From NCBI RefSeq assembly GCF_001696615.3, contig NZ_CP032279.1, positions 744,001 to 808,000 on the forward strand: DNA of 64,000 nucleotides, written 5' to 3'. The translations under genes were made by a program, and so were the position numbers. Under the pieces are notes generated by a model. The model searched no databases, had not been told where the DNA came from, and saw only the letters and a program-made list of their open reading frames with translations. This DNA comes from Acinetobacter sp. WCHAc010034 (GTDB lineage: Bacteria; Pseudomonadota; Gammaproteobacteria; Pseudomonadales; Moraxellaceae). Shown one piece after another: positions 8,635-16,638 of this stretch. Every line of letters begins with the position of its first letter. Within the stretch, counting starts at the first letter, position 1.

Positions 8635-8993
8635 TGGTTTTGCTCCTTGGACGGATTAAGTAACGGCATCCAATGTGTGATTTCATGCTTAAAATGAGAG
8701 TTTATCCAAATACCTTCTCCGCAATATGTAGCGATTTTAAAGTTTGGATCTCCATAAGGTTTTTCATGAGAAAAAGGTCGATAAATTAAGACCTTTTGGC
8801 CATGCTCTGGCATACGTTCATTTATATCGATCCATTGCATTATTGATTCAGCCTTAGCTTTCCATGCGCACCATGCATAAGCCATTGTTGAATCATTAAA
8901 ATCACCATCATCGTTTAATTCAAACATCCATAATGGGCAGCCTAAATTTTTCATGACCTGCTTAAAAGCATTTTTTTCTAATTCAATATCCAT
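8631..8993 (-). CDS. DUF551 domain phage protein
   Basis: About 120 residues. The C-terminal half (WIDINERMPEHGQKVLIYRP ... THWMPLL) has the DUF551 signature common in phage early regions; its function is unknown. The ATG at 8993 overlaps the upstream stop (TGATG); a GTG one codon earlier is the alternative start. It overlaps the exonuclease gene by 4 bp, so they are translationally coupled. Confidence 0.75.
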   Translation of the reverse strand: MDIELEKNAFKQVMKNLGCPLWMFELNDDGDFNDSTMAYAWCAWKAKAESIMQWIDINERMPEHGQKVLIYRPFSHEKPYGDPNFKIATYCGEGIWINSHFKHEITHWMPLLNPSKEQNQ

Positions 8994-9688
8994 CACGCCA
9001 CCTGCTGATCTTTATGCTGAGCGATTATGTCGTTTACCTTTTTGATGCCTTCGAGTCCGCCTTTACGCATGACCTTTTTCACAAAGTTGAATTCTTTTAG
9101 GCAGTTGTAGTCTGTGAAGCCTGTCCAGCAAGTCAGTTTTGCATCGCTCCGAACGCGGTTATAACCTACTGGTACATCTGCCAGTAAAATTTCATTGAGT
9201 TCGTCATTTATGCCACGCCAGCGGGTTTTTAAACCATGTCCACGGTCGACCGCTAATTTGCTGCCGAACTTGAACTCGTTAAAATGCATTTTTGGCATTT
9301 GGAATTGCACCGGTACAGTCATAACTTCATCCGTTTCCGGATTGTAATAATGACTGTCTACACCCAGGTGCCACTCCTGATCCAAAGGGATCAGAAGGTT
9401 TTTAAGGCAGATAATCAGGTCACCATGGTAAACAGAATAAGCCACATGCTCCGGAGTCATTTCTGCATCTTCCAGTTGCTGTTCTTCACGGTATTGATCG
9501 ACGACTGTATTCACTTCATCGATACAAAAGCTCATGCTGAGCTCATAAGGACCTTGAGCAGCTTGCTGCTGTTTCTGCTGTTTGATTCTTAAACTTTTTG
9601 CTACGGTTTTGGATGGCTTTGTTCTAAAACCATTTAGTCCTGCAAATCTTGAAGCTGAAATATTGTCTAAGCTTTCATCGAATAACAT
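8993..9688 (-). CDS. Hypothetical phage early protein, 231 aa
   Basis: Not recognised. Residues 20-45 are basic and Gln-rich (possible disordered or DNA-binding segment); the remainder is a soluble alpha/beta fold with many aromatic residues (WHLGVDSHYYNPETDE, TRWRGINDEL, CWTGFTDYNCL). No membrane segment. Tightly packed in the early operon: its stop overlaps the next gene's start and 3 bp separate it from the gene upstream. Confidence 0.7.
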   Translation of the reverse strand: MLFDESLDNISASRFAGLNGFRTKPSKTVAKSLRIKQQKQQQAAQGPYELSMSFCIDEVNTVVDQYREEQQLEDAEMTPEHVAYSVYHGDLIICLKNLLIPLDQEWHLGVDSHYYNPETDEVMTVPVQFQMPKMHFNEFKFGSKLAVDRGHGLKTRWRGINDELNEILLADVPVGYNRVRSDAKLTCWTGFTDYNCLKEFNFVKKVMRKGGLEGIKKVNDIIAQHKDQQVA

Positions 9689-9691
9689 GGC

Positions 9692-10006
9692 TTAACCCTC
9701 CACCTGGGCTTGCTGATCCAGTTCACAACGGCATTTACCTATACGAAAATATTCAATCGGTCCTGGCGCATCTTTTGGTGTAAATTCATAACGACGAAGT
9801 TCATAAGTTGATTTTCCTGATTTAACTTTAAAATCATCCCCATCTATTTCCATGATTTCACCAGCAAAAGCCTTTTGATTTACGCTTACTCGACCACCGG
9901 ATAAAGGCTTGTGAGTTTCGATCATGAAATTAATTTCATCACCCACTTTGAAAGAATCAAAATCGGGAAGGATTAAACCGCCACATTTACAGTGATATTT
10001 AGACAT
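9692..10006 (-). CDS. Hypothetical phage protein with terminal Cys pairs, 104 aa
   Basis: Two pairs, CKCGG at the N-terminus and CRCE at the C-terminus, could bind one zinc ion and close a beta-rich barrel (KVGDEINFMIET, AFAGEIMEIDGDDFKV). Function unknown. It is 3 bp from both neighbours in the early operon. Confidence 0.7.
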   Translation of the reverse strand: MSKYHCKCGGLILPDFDSFKVGDEINFMIETHKPLSGGRVSVNQKAFAGEIMEIDGDDFKVKSGKSTYELRRYEFTPKDAPGPIEYFRIGKCRCELDQQAQVEG

Positions 10007-10009
10007 TGC

Positions 10010-10528
10010 TTAACCCTCCAATCCTTCTTCGTGTTCTTCTTTAATGCATTCTTCTAAGTGTTTTATGCAGGCTGATTTCGAGTCAAAAGGCCCTTGCCAG
10101 CATTCATTGAAGTGAATATCCCATTCAACCAGACCATGTTCTTCAATTCGATCTATTTGAACGGTTCCATAGAATGGAACGTCATGAGCGAACCAATGTT
10201 CGTTGTCATCAGTGCCAAATTCTATTTTTGAATTCTGTGCCACCGCTTCCGCTTTATAGACTTCCTCTGCATGCTTGATTAATGCTGCAACTGGTGAGCC
10301 TTTCATAAACCATGTTTGACCAATCATGCAGTCATTTTGAAGAGGTAAGTTTTCAAGAGTTTCATGATACTTTTTAATCTCCTCTTGCTTTAACTCCCAG
10401 ATAGCGTGAGAAATAAATGCATTTCGATCTTCAAGTAACCCATGCTTGTCGATCGTAAAATCAGCATTTTCCTCTCCTACTAATTCTATGTAATGTTCTT
10501 TGAATATTGGATCTACTGTATATTTCAT
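10010..10528 (-). CDS. Hypothetical phage early protein, 172 aa
   Basis: Not recognised. Acidic, soluble, with a C-terminal Glu-rich helix (HLEECIKEEHEEGLE). The central part contains a beta-hairpin pattern (HDVPFYGTVQIDRIEEHGLVEWDIHF). It overlaps the upstream gene by 4 bp. The acidic character and operon position would fit an inhibitor of host nucleases, but nothing in the sequence proves it. Confidence 0.7.
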   Translation of the reverse strand: MKYTVDPIFKEHYIELVGEENADFTIDKHGLLEDRNAFISHAIWELKQEEIKKYHETLENLPLQNDCMIGQTWFMKGSPVAALIKHAEEVYKAEAVAQNSKIEFGTDDNEHWFAHDVPFYGTVQIDRIEEHGLVEWDIHFNECWQGPFDSKSACIKHLEECIKEEHEEGLEG

Positions 10529-11019
10529 GACTGAGCCTCCAAACCTTGCTCTTTACGTGCTTTTTGTTCCTCTCGATCATGAATTTCTTCTGATATTTTT
10601 ATCGCCTGTTCTGCTGCATGTTTCATATCCGTAGCAAAGATCCAGTCTTGTTGATACCAACCGCCAATCGAACATGACCTAAACTTTCCTTCTTCATTAA
10701 ATTCAATGTTTCTTGGAATAGCAGACTCAACCAAAAATAAAAACTCAAGGTCACCGCAATAGCGTGCAAGTTGTTGTGCATGTTCTCCATCCCAGTCTCT
10801 GTCTGTGTAATCCAAAAAACTCACTATAAGTTCATGAAGTTGTGGATGTGTTTCTAATAAATCATCGGCATTACAATCCAAAGAACTTAAAAAATCTTCA
10901 AATTGCTCTGGTACTGAATCGCTTACTGACAGTGTAGGAACATGCAAAATTGCTTCAAATTTGACATTTTTATCGAACATTTGTTCTGCCAGTTCACGCG
11001 GAAATTTTTGATTATTCAT
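10525..11019 (-). CDS. Hypothetical phage early protein, 164 aa
   Basis: Not recognised. Acidic and helical, with a charged C-terminal helix (EEIHDREEQKARKEQG). No signal peptide or membrane segment. The stop overlaps the next start by 4 bp and it lies 2 bp from the gene upstream, so it is a regular member of the early operon. Confidence 0.7.
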   Translation of the reverse strand: MNNQKFPRELAEQMFDKNVKFEAILHVPTLSVSDSVPEQFEDFLSSLDCNADDLLETHPQLHELIVSFLDYTDRDWDGEHAQQLARYCGDLEFLFLVESAIPRNIEFNEEGKFRSCSIGGWYQQDWIFATDMKHAAEQAIKISEEIHDREEQKARKEQGLEAQS

Positions 11020-11021
11020 GA

Positions 11022-11276
11022 TTAAGCTCCTAAAACTGCAGTACTTGGAATATTGGCCAATACAGCCAGCTGACGAATAGACCAGCGTTTACGATGCTCA
11101 ACGTCATAAGTCGAAAGCGGTACCGAATGTTTAAAATTCGATTGGCGTTTAAACTGGACATGCGGATGGGTCTTTTTCATTTTGAAAAAGTTCGGATGGA
11201 TCTGATCTGGTGTAAGTACAGCATTTGAAACAGAAGTTTCAGGCTGAACGTTTTGTGGGTTAGAATCGTTTTGCAT
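11022..11276 (-). CDS. Hypothetical small phage protein, 84 aa
   Basis: Not recognised. Start MQNDSNPQ chosen because GGAGAG stands 6 nt upstream; an in-frame Met nine codons earlier lacks such a box. The C-terminal part is basic and ends in a short helix-turn-helix-like stretch (RWSIRQLAVLANIPSTAVLGA), which hints at DNA binding. A 10-bp hairpin lies in its leader at 11300-11331. Confidence 0.65.
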   Translation of the reverse strand: MQNDSNPQNVQPETSVSNAVLTPDQIHPNFFKMKKTHPHVQFKRQSNFKHSVPLSTYDVEHRKRWSIRQLAVLANIPSTAVLGA

Positions 11277-11299
11277 AATTGCTCTCCGGTGATTGTGTG

Positions 11300-11331
11300 A
11301 CACATACAGGAGTGGCCGCTTCTGTATGTGT
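11300..11331. repeat. 10-bp inverted repeat in early-operon spacer
   Basis: ACACATACAG (11300-11309) pairs perfectly with CTGTATGTGT (11322-11331), 12-nt loop. It lies in the leader of the gene starting at 11276. No T-run, so an mRNA processing or regulatory hairpin is more likely than a terminator. Confidence 0.5.
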
Positions 11332-11343
11332 GCTTGTTAAAAA

Positions 11344-11757
11344 TTAGTGTTTAGAATTTGATTTGAAAATATCTGATTTTTCTCCAAATACTTCATCAAA
11401 CATATCTTTCAAACTGTTGCCCTTTGAATCTGCTTTGCGCACATGAACCTCAACCGCAGCATCGGATAATGCATCTAGTAAACCTTTTAAGTTTTTAAAA
11501 ATTTCTGATGAATCAGGGCGTTTAGAACGTTCTGGAAATTCAGGAAGGTTCAACTGATTGTAAAAATCCTCCGCATACGCCCATTGGTGAATCAAATGCT
11601 TTTTAACATCACCTTTTCGGGTATGAAATTCATCATGCTTTTCGCAATATTTGACACCAGACATTATTTCCTTATCTGTGAATACAACAACGAGTTCACG
11701 GTCTTCTTCCGGCAGTGTTTTAAGACTGTTGAAAATTGGATTTGTTGGATTTTCCAT
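11344..11757 (-). CDS. Hypothetical phage protein, 137 aa
   Basis: Not recognised. Soluble, charged; the first half contains HxxxCxxHxxFH-like spacing (YCEKHDEFHTRKGDVKKH) that could bind metal. It directly follows the primase-helicase gene with a 26-bp gap, so a replication-related role is possible but unproven. Confidence 0.7.
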   Translation of the reverse strand: MENPTNPIFNSLKTLPEEDRELVVVFTDKEIMSGVKYCEKHDEFHTRKGDVKKHLIHQWAYAEDFYNQLNLPEFPERSKRPDSSEIFKNLKGLLDALSDAAVEVHVRKADSKGNSLKDMFDEVFGEKSDIFKSNSKH

Positions 11758-11783
11758 GGTTTTTCCTTGGTTAAGTTTTGGGA

Positions 11784-14501
11784 TTAGTCCCGTTGTGAAT
11801 TTGGTTTTTCAAAAATCCAGCAGCGTTTGGTGGTACTGGTAATTTTGCTTTGAATGGCTTTATTGGCTTCGACAAAGCGGTAATGCAGGCTGTGGCGCAA
11901 TGCGTTTTGCAGCTCATTTACTTCTGGCAATGAATAGCGATAATCCGCTGCGACCTTGTATAAATGGGCAAAATTGATGGCAAACAAGTCTGATTTGGCC
12001 GAGTGATTGACTACACTGTCATGGTGTTCAGGATTGCGAATTGAATCCTCCATTTCTTCCACCGTGTTCCAGAAATTCTGAACAATGACTGAATCTGATT
12101 TCAGGATCTTGTCGCGGGTTTGAGCCATGGCCAGCAATTCTGCATGAACCTGTTTTTGCACCTGTACCGGTACTGCAACAATGTGCTGACACATGGCATC
12201 GAATAAAGCCATGAGCTGTGCATGGTTATGCACCACACGTGAACTCTGGATGTTGAATTGTTCCTGGTGTAAAAATGCATCATGTTTTTGCAGACAGAGG
12301 TTATAGCTCTCCAGGACTGCTTTTTCTTTGTTTAAACACTGCAAAATAAACTGGCTCACATGCTCATGTTCATACTTTGAAAGTCTGCGCGATGCATACA
12401 GGCTATCTTTAGTGAGCTGATCCTTTACAAATCCAACATGAACAATACGTCCCATGATGGCTTCAGATGCCAGAACAGGTGCATTCTGGCTGATGATTAA
12501 TGTCCCCATAAAAGGCGGTTCATAGGTTTCATTACCGCCATTTTTTACCCCTTGCGCCCCCAGTGAACCACCGTCATACAAGGTTTTGCACATATCCCAG
12601 TTGAACTGTTTCGATGCGCTTTCGCCCTGGCGATCTGATTCAATTAAAATCACCGGCAAGTTGGAAACCTGTCTGAATGTACGAGTCAAACCCGCTTTGG
12701 ACGTTTTGGTCGGGTCTACCCCTTCATAATTGATACGGCCAAACAATTTCCATAAAAATTGCAGCAAGGTTGATTTACCGGTACCCGGTTCCCCGACAAT
12801 TTCAATAAATGGAAATGACTTGTGTACCTGGCGGATCTGCTGGGCATACAGGCTGCCGAAAAATGCGGTGAGCGCGATTAAACCTTTGACACCATAAGCA
12901 TCAATTAAATCTGTGCTCCATGCATTCTGGTATTCCGCCTGATTTGCATTGATATCCAGCGTGAATGGTGCACGGCTTTTTAAATTGATGTTTTTAGGCA
13001 GTTCAAAATAGTCTTCATTGTTAATTTTGAACTGTTTGCCAGACTGATAAGCCAGTTCACCCAATACATAGGTTTTTAGGTCACTGTGATAGCCAACATA
13101 GTTGATGAGTTGAACCCGTTTAATGTCTTCAATCCATTTTTCGAGTAAACGGTCAAGCTGGGTACCATTTCCGGTATAAACCACACCTGGTGCAACGGCC
13201 AACAAGCGTTTTTTGAACTCTGATGCTGCAGCAAGCTGTGAACCGGTAAATGTGTTTTTGACTGACTTTTGATTGCGCGGAAAGTCGATGTTGAAGTAAT
13301 ACCAGGCTTCGTCAGTTTCATCGCTGTACTGGTAATACAATGCAGTCGGCTTGCAGTTAATGATTTTGGTGACATTGGCTGCAGCATGTAGAGCTTTATC
13401 ACGACGATCTGCCTGTGCTTTTTCCTTTTCTTCTTCTAACCAGTCTTCGTTCTTGTCTTTATCTTCGAAGTTGATATCTTTCATGTACTCGTCGTACTTG
13501 TCGTTATCTAACTTGAACCAGAACACCTGATTATTAAAATCGAACGGAAAAGTCTTGGTACCATTGCGCTTGTAGATAAGTATGCCTTTATCCACAGCTT
13601 TTTCGGCAACCAGCAAGGCACCATAGTATTTATAGGTTTCGAGGTCACTGAACTTGAGACGATCTTGTTTATACAGGTCATTCCAGTCGTTCTTTTTACG
13701 GCCAGCTGGCGGTAAAGCTACTTCACACTCAAAACCATCGGCAATTGCCTTTTCGATATTATGAAAAATACCGTCATGCCCTGCCTTGTCATTGTCAAAA
13801 GCCCAGACCAGCTTAGGTAAAGGCAAATTACCTTCTGCACATTTCTGTTTGATGTGGTTTAAAAATATGAAAGGGTAATAACCATGCCCTGCAGATAAGC
13901 AGCTGAAACTGGTAATCCCCGATAGCCATAGTGCGATGGTGTCGAATATGCCTTCAGTGATCCAGATTTCTTTGGATTCAATATAGTTGGTATTGGGTGT
14001 TAACCAGGAATGCCCTTGTGACTTCCAGCCTTTTTTGTATGTGGTTTTTGGCAATACACCCTGTTCATCCAGGATACGTTGCCACCAGCCATGATTGCCG
14101 TCTTCATCGGTAATGGGGAAACGTAAAGTCGTTGAGCCGACCTGAAGTTCAAAGTCTTTGAAGTATTCTTGAGAATACAGACCTTTTAACTGGTCAATGG
14201 GTAAACCACGACCTTCGACCAGATAAGCATCTACCGTTTTAGTTGGATTTTCCTGAGTCGGTTTAAAACGTTTTTCCCACTTTTCAAACAGATCTGGATA
14301 AATGTCGCGGATATAAGTCGTTTCGCCACATTTATTGTTGCGTGGGCAATGAATCACCCACGGTGATTCAAGGCTGGTCCATGCTTCTTTTTGTGAACAG
14401 CTTGGGCATTTGCCTAGACGTAGTTTGTCACCACGTTCTTTAAATTCAAACTCTTGTTTTAAGCGTTCGACCACTAAAGTCTGAGTTTCTGGGAACATCA
14501 T
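11784..14501 (-). CDS. Phage primase-helicase
   Basis: A 905-residue replication protein. Residues 31-61 form a zinc-binding primase head (CPSC ... HCPRNNKC). A TOPRIM-like segment follows around 175-215 (EIWITEGIFDTIALW, then AFDNDKAG near 238), and the C-terminal half carries a Walker A at about residue 570 (GEPGTGKST) with an arginine/sensor-rich ATPase region of DUF927/D5-like type. It would prime and unwind phage DNA for theta replication. This replaces the P2 gene A relaxase, making the prophage a mosaic. AGGAAG precedes the ATG at 14501 and overlaps the stop of the small upstream gene. Confidence 0.88.
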   Translation of the reverse strand: MMFPETQTLVVERLKQEFEFKERGDKLRLGKCPSCSQKEAWTSLESPWVIHCPRNNKCGETTYIRDIYPDLFEKWEKRFKPTQENPTKTVDAYLVEGRGLPIDQLKGLYSQEYFKDFELQVGSTTLRFPITDEDGNHGWWQRILDEQGVLPKTTYKKGWKSQGHSWLTPNTNYIESKEIWITEGIFDTIALWLSGITSFSCLSAGHGYYPFIFLNHIKQKCAEGNLPLPKLVWAFDNDKAGHDGIFHNIEKAIADGFECEVALPPAGRKKNDWNDLYKQDRLKFSDLETYKYYGALLVAEKAVDKGILIYKRNGTKTFPFDFNNQVFWFKLDNDKYDEYMKDINFEDKDKNEDWLEEEKEKAQADRRDKALHAAANVTKIINCKPTALYYQYSDETDEAWYYFNIDFPRNQKSVKNTFTGSQLAAASEFKKRLLAVAPGVVYTGNGTQLDRLLEKWIEDIKRVQLINYVGYHSDLKTYVLGELAYQSGKQFKINNEDYFELPKNINLKSRAPFTLDINANQAEYQNAWSTDLIDAYGVKGLIALTAFFGSLYAQQIRQVHKSFPFIEIVGEPGTGKSTLLQFLWKLFGRINYEGVDPTKTSKAGLTRTFRQVSNLPVILIESDRQGESASKQFNWDMCKTLYDGGSLGAQGVKNGGNETYEPPFMGTLIISQNAPVLASEAIMGRIVHVGFVKDQLTKDSLYASRRLSKYEHEHVSQFILQCLNKEKAVLESYNLCLQKHDAFLHQEQFNIQSSRVVHNHAQLMALFDAMCQHIVAVPVQVQKQVHAELLAMAQTRDKILKSDSVIVQNFWNTVEEMEDSIRNPEHHDSVVNHSAKSDLFAINFAHLYKVAADYRYSLPEVNELQNALRHSLHYRFVEANKAIQSKITSTTKRCWIFEKPNSQRD

Positions 14502-14514
14502 TTATAAAAACTTC

Positions 14515-14694
14515 CTAAAACAAATGCCGTTTACTTTTCAGTTCTTGTCCCGCCAGTTTTGCAAGCATTTCCTGAATACGCTCTCTGGCAAGGAACTCAA
14601 TAGTTTCTTCCATGCTGGATAAGCCCAGCATTTCCTGTGTTTCTTCTACAATTTTCTTCTCTTGATCGCTTAGCGTTATTTCCTGAATTGGCAT
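14515..14694 (-). CDS. Small phage protein, 59 aa
   Basis: Reads MPIQEITLSDQEKKIVEETQ, then EEMLGL-like helices, ending KSKRHLF. A strong AGGAG stands 9 nt before the ATG and overlaps the upstream stop; its own stop overlaps the ribosome site of the primase gene. The composition (short strand followed by two helices) suggests a ribbon-helix-helix or helical regulator, but I do not recognise it. Its place between two regulators and the primase argues for a real gene. Confidence 0.65.
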   Translation of the reverse strand: MPIQEITLSDQEKKIVEETQEMLGLSSMEETIEFLARERIQEMLAKLAGQELKSKRHLF

Positions 14695-14699
14695 TCGGT

Positions 14700-14933
14700 T
14701 CAGCTCCTAGAAAGGTGATCTTCCGCGCCTTTCTTCAAGTACTGATCCAGATTAAATTCTTCCTTAACGTCTTCAGCGATAAGCGTTGCAAGAGCCTGTT
14801 TCATAACCAGTTGACGAAGAATGACTCCGATATTTACACCCGTGAGTTTTGACACTGCGATAAATAAATCGGCTTCTGAATCGGTAAGATTGATGTTGTA
14901 ACGGTTGTCACGTTTTTGCTTTCTTAAGGACAT
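14700..14933 (-). CDS. Ribbon-helix-helix-like small protein, 77 aa
   Basis: Basic N-terminus (MSLRKQKRDNRYNINLT) giving a beta strand, then two helices (SEADLFIAVSKLTG, NIGVILRQLVMKQALATL), the Arc/MetJ pattern. Probably a DNA-binding early regulator. It lies 13 bp after the next RHH-like gene in the same operon. Confidence 0.7.
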   Translation of the reverse strand: MSLRKQKRDNRYNINLTDSEADLFIAVSKLTGVNIGVILRQLVMKQALATLIAEDVKEEFNLDQYLKKGAEDHLSRS

Positions 14934-14946
14934 AAAGCATTACTCC

Positions 14947-15141
14947 TTATTTTTTTTCTGAAGTCTGTTTGCCCAGGAAATAAGTTTGGGCAATGATGCT
15001 GGAACGGCTCACATCGGCTTTTTTCGCCATTTTATCGATGGCGTCTACTTCATCTTTAGGTAGATAAACGATGCACTGGACACGACCGCCGGTGATCTTT
15101 TTAGCTCTCGGTCGATTTCGAGGTGAATTTGATGTACTCAT
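14947..15141 (-). CDS. Ribbon-helix-helix-like regulator, first gene of the early operon, 64 aa
   Basis: Basic tail (NRPRAKKITGGRVQCIVYLP) with a strand followed by helix DEVDAIDKMAKKA and helix RSSIIAQTYFLGKQ, typical of Arc/CopG-like repressors. It is the first gene leftward from the operator at 15158-15184 and divergent from the CI-like repressor, so it occupies the position of a Cro/Cox-type switch protein; that role is inferred from position. Confidence 0.7.
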   Translation of the reverse strand: MSTSNSPRNRPRAKKITGGRVQCIVYLPKDEVDAIDKMAKKADVSRSSIIAQTYFLGKQTSEKK

Positions 15142-15157
15142 ACAGTATTCTTACGGT

Positions 15158-15184
15158 TATAGTGATGTGCTACAAATCACTATA
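15158..15184. promoter_or_regulatory. Operator O1 between repressor and early operon
   Basis: TATAGTGAT (15158-15166) and ATCACTATA (15176-15184) form a perfect 9-bp dyad with 9-bp spacing. It contains the word ATAGTGATGTGCTA (15159-15172), which recurs in operator O2 at 16694-16707. The site lies in the divergent promoter region, where a phage repressor is expected to bind. Confidence 0.65.
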
Positions 15185-15224
15185 GCATAAATTTATGTTC
15201 TTTCAATGCCTAAAGGTTAAATAT

Positions 15225-15575
15225 ATGTCCGAAAATACAGAAAAATTAGCTATCGAAATATCGGGAAGATTCAAGGAAGAACTGGAACGGAATGGTTTAA
15301 AGGCAAAGTCGTTAAGCCGGGAAATAGATGCCCATGAAAATACGCTAGGAAATTACGTTAGAAACAAGGTGCCGGATCAGTGGGTATATCTGTCCAAACT
15401 GCACCAGGAAGGTATTGATATTCGCTATGTATTATTGGGTATTGATCCGGACTTTAGCGGACTGACCAGTGAAGAAAGCCTTTTATTAAAGGCATATAGA
15501 CAGTTAAAACCGGAAGCGCAGGAAGCTTTGTTAAATTTAAGCCGTGTGATGGCGATAGATACAGAGAATAAGTAA
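15225..15575 (+). CDS. CI-like phage repressor, 116 aa
   Basis: Start MSENTEKLAIEIS chosen because AAAGG stands 8 nt upstream. Residues about 20-60 contain a helix-turn-helix of XRE type (LKAKSLSREIDAHENTLGNYV) followed by a short helical C-terminus; no LexA-like self-cleaving protease domain is present, as in P2 C-type repressors. It is the only rightward gene at the switch, divergent from the early operon, and is flanked by O1 and a terminator. Expected to keep the prophage silent by binding O1 and O2. Confidence 0.82.
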   Translation: MSENTEKLAIEISGRFKEELERNGLKAKSLSREIDAHENTLGNYVRNKVPDQWVYLSKLHQEGIDIRYVLLGIDPDFSGLTSEESLLLKAYRQLKPEAQEALLNLSRVMAIDTENK

Positions 15576-15587
15576 TGGGAAGTCAAT

Positions 15588-15617
15588 AAAAAGCCCACTT
15601 ATGAAAGTGGGCTTTTT
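15588..15617. terminator. Bidirectional terminator between repressor and immunity cassette
   Basis: 13-bp perfect stem (AAAAAGCCCACTT with AAGTGGGCTTTTT), 4-nt loop ATGA. It serves the converging repressor gene and the minus-strand gene ending at 15620. Confidence 0.9.
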
Positions 15618-15619
15618 GG

Positions 15620-16198
15620 TTATTTCTCTAACCTTGACTGCACCTGCTGCAGCTTATGTTCCAAGTCCATCAATTTATAGATGAGATCTGTAGTTTGATA
15701 CGTGACATCTCTATTATTGGGTGCTGCCTCTAAAGACTGTCTCCAGATACGAAGTGTGCTAAGTGAACAATCAAGTGACAATTCAGCTTCATTTTGTGAA
15801 ATTTCCATTATTTCCCCCTGGGCAATTTGATTTAATTGAAATTGCCAAACCGTTACTTCGGTATTGTTCCAGATGGGGCTGGTAATAATATGTTCTCCAT
15901 TGAATTTAGGATAGATGAGGTCCGATAGCGACTGTTTTAACATTTTTATATCGATAGCTTGATCTGATTGATCATTTTTTGCCAGCTCATTGAGCAGGTC
16001 ATTAATCTGGTCCGGACTGATGGACAGATGGCCCCTGGCTGTGTCGTGATTAAATGAAAACTGCGCCTGGACACAACGGTCAACAATTTCAAATAACTGT
16101 TTGCACAGCATCAGACTTTTTTCAGTTTTGGCTTTTACCCGGTCAGCAATAGGAACATAGGGAATAATGTTCTGGTTGATTTGTTCTGAATTCTGCAT
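15620..16198 (-). CDS. Hypothetical protein downstream of the C4-type RNA, 192 aa
   Basis: Not recognised; mostly helical and soluble, with a C-terminal coiled-coil stretch (LMDLEHKLQQVQSRLEK). It follows the 67-aa gene with a 3-bp gap, so the two are co-translated. By analogy with phage P1, where C4 RNA controls icd and the downstream antirepressor ant, this protein occupies the ant position; that is inference from architecture only. Confidence 0.65.
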   Translation of the reverse strand: MQNSEQINQNIIPYVPIADRVKAKTEKSLMLCKQLFEIVDRCVQAQFSFNHDTARGHLSISPDQINDLLNELAKNDQSDQAIDIKMLKQSLSDLIYPKFNGEHIITSPIWNNTEVTVWQFQLNQIAQGEIMEISQNEAELSLDCSLSTLRIWRQSLEAAPNNRDVTYQTTDLIYKLMDLEHKLQQVQSRLEK

Positions 16199-16201
16199 CG
16201 C

Positions 16202-16405
16202 TTAGCCTCCCATAAACAGCATTGGGGAAACAAATAACACAGCACAGCAAAAAGTCAGCGTTTGAATGAGATTTTTACGGAATCTGGCGAATTTATTTTG
16301 TTTTTGGCGTTCTAGATAAGCACCCATGTCATAGATTGGGGTGTGCTCCGGTGCCGGAGTAATTGGTGCAGGTGTACGAGTACGGACTTGAATCTGTCTT
16401 TTCAT
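16202..16405 (-). CDS. Small membrane protein under C4-type antisense control, 67 aa
   Basis: Basic, Pro-rich N-terminus (VRTRTPAPITPAPEH), then a basic helix and one hydrophobic segment near the C-terminus (LIQTLTFCCAVLFVSPMLFM). Its translation start region (16414-16425) contains CAAAAGAG, complementary to a loop of the upstream structured RNA, and the ribosome site is weak. Size, membrane segment and position resemble the icd gene of P1-type C4 cassettes; function is not proven. Confidence 0.65.
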   Translation of the reverse strand: MKRQIQVRTRTPAPITPAPEHTPIYDMGAYLERQKQNKFARFRKNLIQTLTFCCAVLFVSPMLFMGG

Positions 16406-16434
16406 GACGGAAACTCTCTTTTGAAGGTTTTAAA

Positions 16435-16539
16435 CCCACCGCCATTACTTCCTACGGTAATGGTGGCAGACCGAACAGGGGTAGGAATACCGTCCAAAAG
16501 AGTAAACGGCCAGTCAAAGACTGCCCTGCCCGATCTACC
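16435..16539 (-). ncRNA. c4: C4-type antisense RNA of the phage immunity region
   Basis: A structured RNA of about 105 nt just upstream of the 67-aa gene. Outer stem: 16535-16524 pairs with 16480-16469 over 12 bp including three G-U pairs. Inside are hairpins CAGTC/GACTG (16511-16523) and CCGT/ACGG (16490-16509). The loop of the second gives CTCTTTTG (b', plus positions 16495-16502) and the next segment TTCCTAC (a', 16481-16487). Downstream target a2 (loop of the hairpin 16439-16466, GTAGGAA) and b2 (CAAAAGAG, 16416-16423) are complementary in the right order and cover the ribosome site. This is the layout of the P1/P7 C4 RNA. Ends are estimates. Confidence 0.75.
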
Positions 16540-16545
16540 ATAACG

Positions 16546-16574
16546 AGTATAGCCGATCAGACATTTTAGGCAAA
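16546..16574 (-). promoter_or_regulatory. Promoter of the C4-type RNA
   Basis: Minus strand: TTTGCC (16574-16569), 17-bp spacer, TATACT (16551-16546). It lies between a T8 terminator and the RNA, so the RNA can be made independently of the O2-controlled promoter. Confidence 0.6.
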
Positions 16575-16593
16575 AAAAAGCCGCATTGAGCGG
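16571..16593 (-). terminator. Weak terminator of the O2 leader transcript
   Basis: Short CCGC/GCGG stem followed by eight T residues on the minus strand. It sits after the a1/b1 target copy and before the C4 promoter, so it could stop leftward transcripts from O2 early. Confidence 0.5.
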
Positions 16594-16603
16594 TGTTTAT
16601 TTG

Positions 16604-16638
16604 CTCTCTTTTGAATTTAAACAGGTTCCTACGCCTGT
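16604..16638 (-). promoter_or_regulatory. Second C4 target module (a1/b1) in leader
   Basis: A hairpin ACAGG/CCTGT (16621-16638) presents the loop CGTAGGAA (a1), followed by TTCAAAAGAGAG (b1, 16615-16604). The same loop and the same 12-mer occur at 16449-16456 and 16425-16414 (a2/b2), with TTTAAA between loop and 12-mer in both. Both are complementary to segments a' and b' of the C4-type RNA. Confidence 0.65.
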
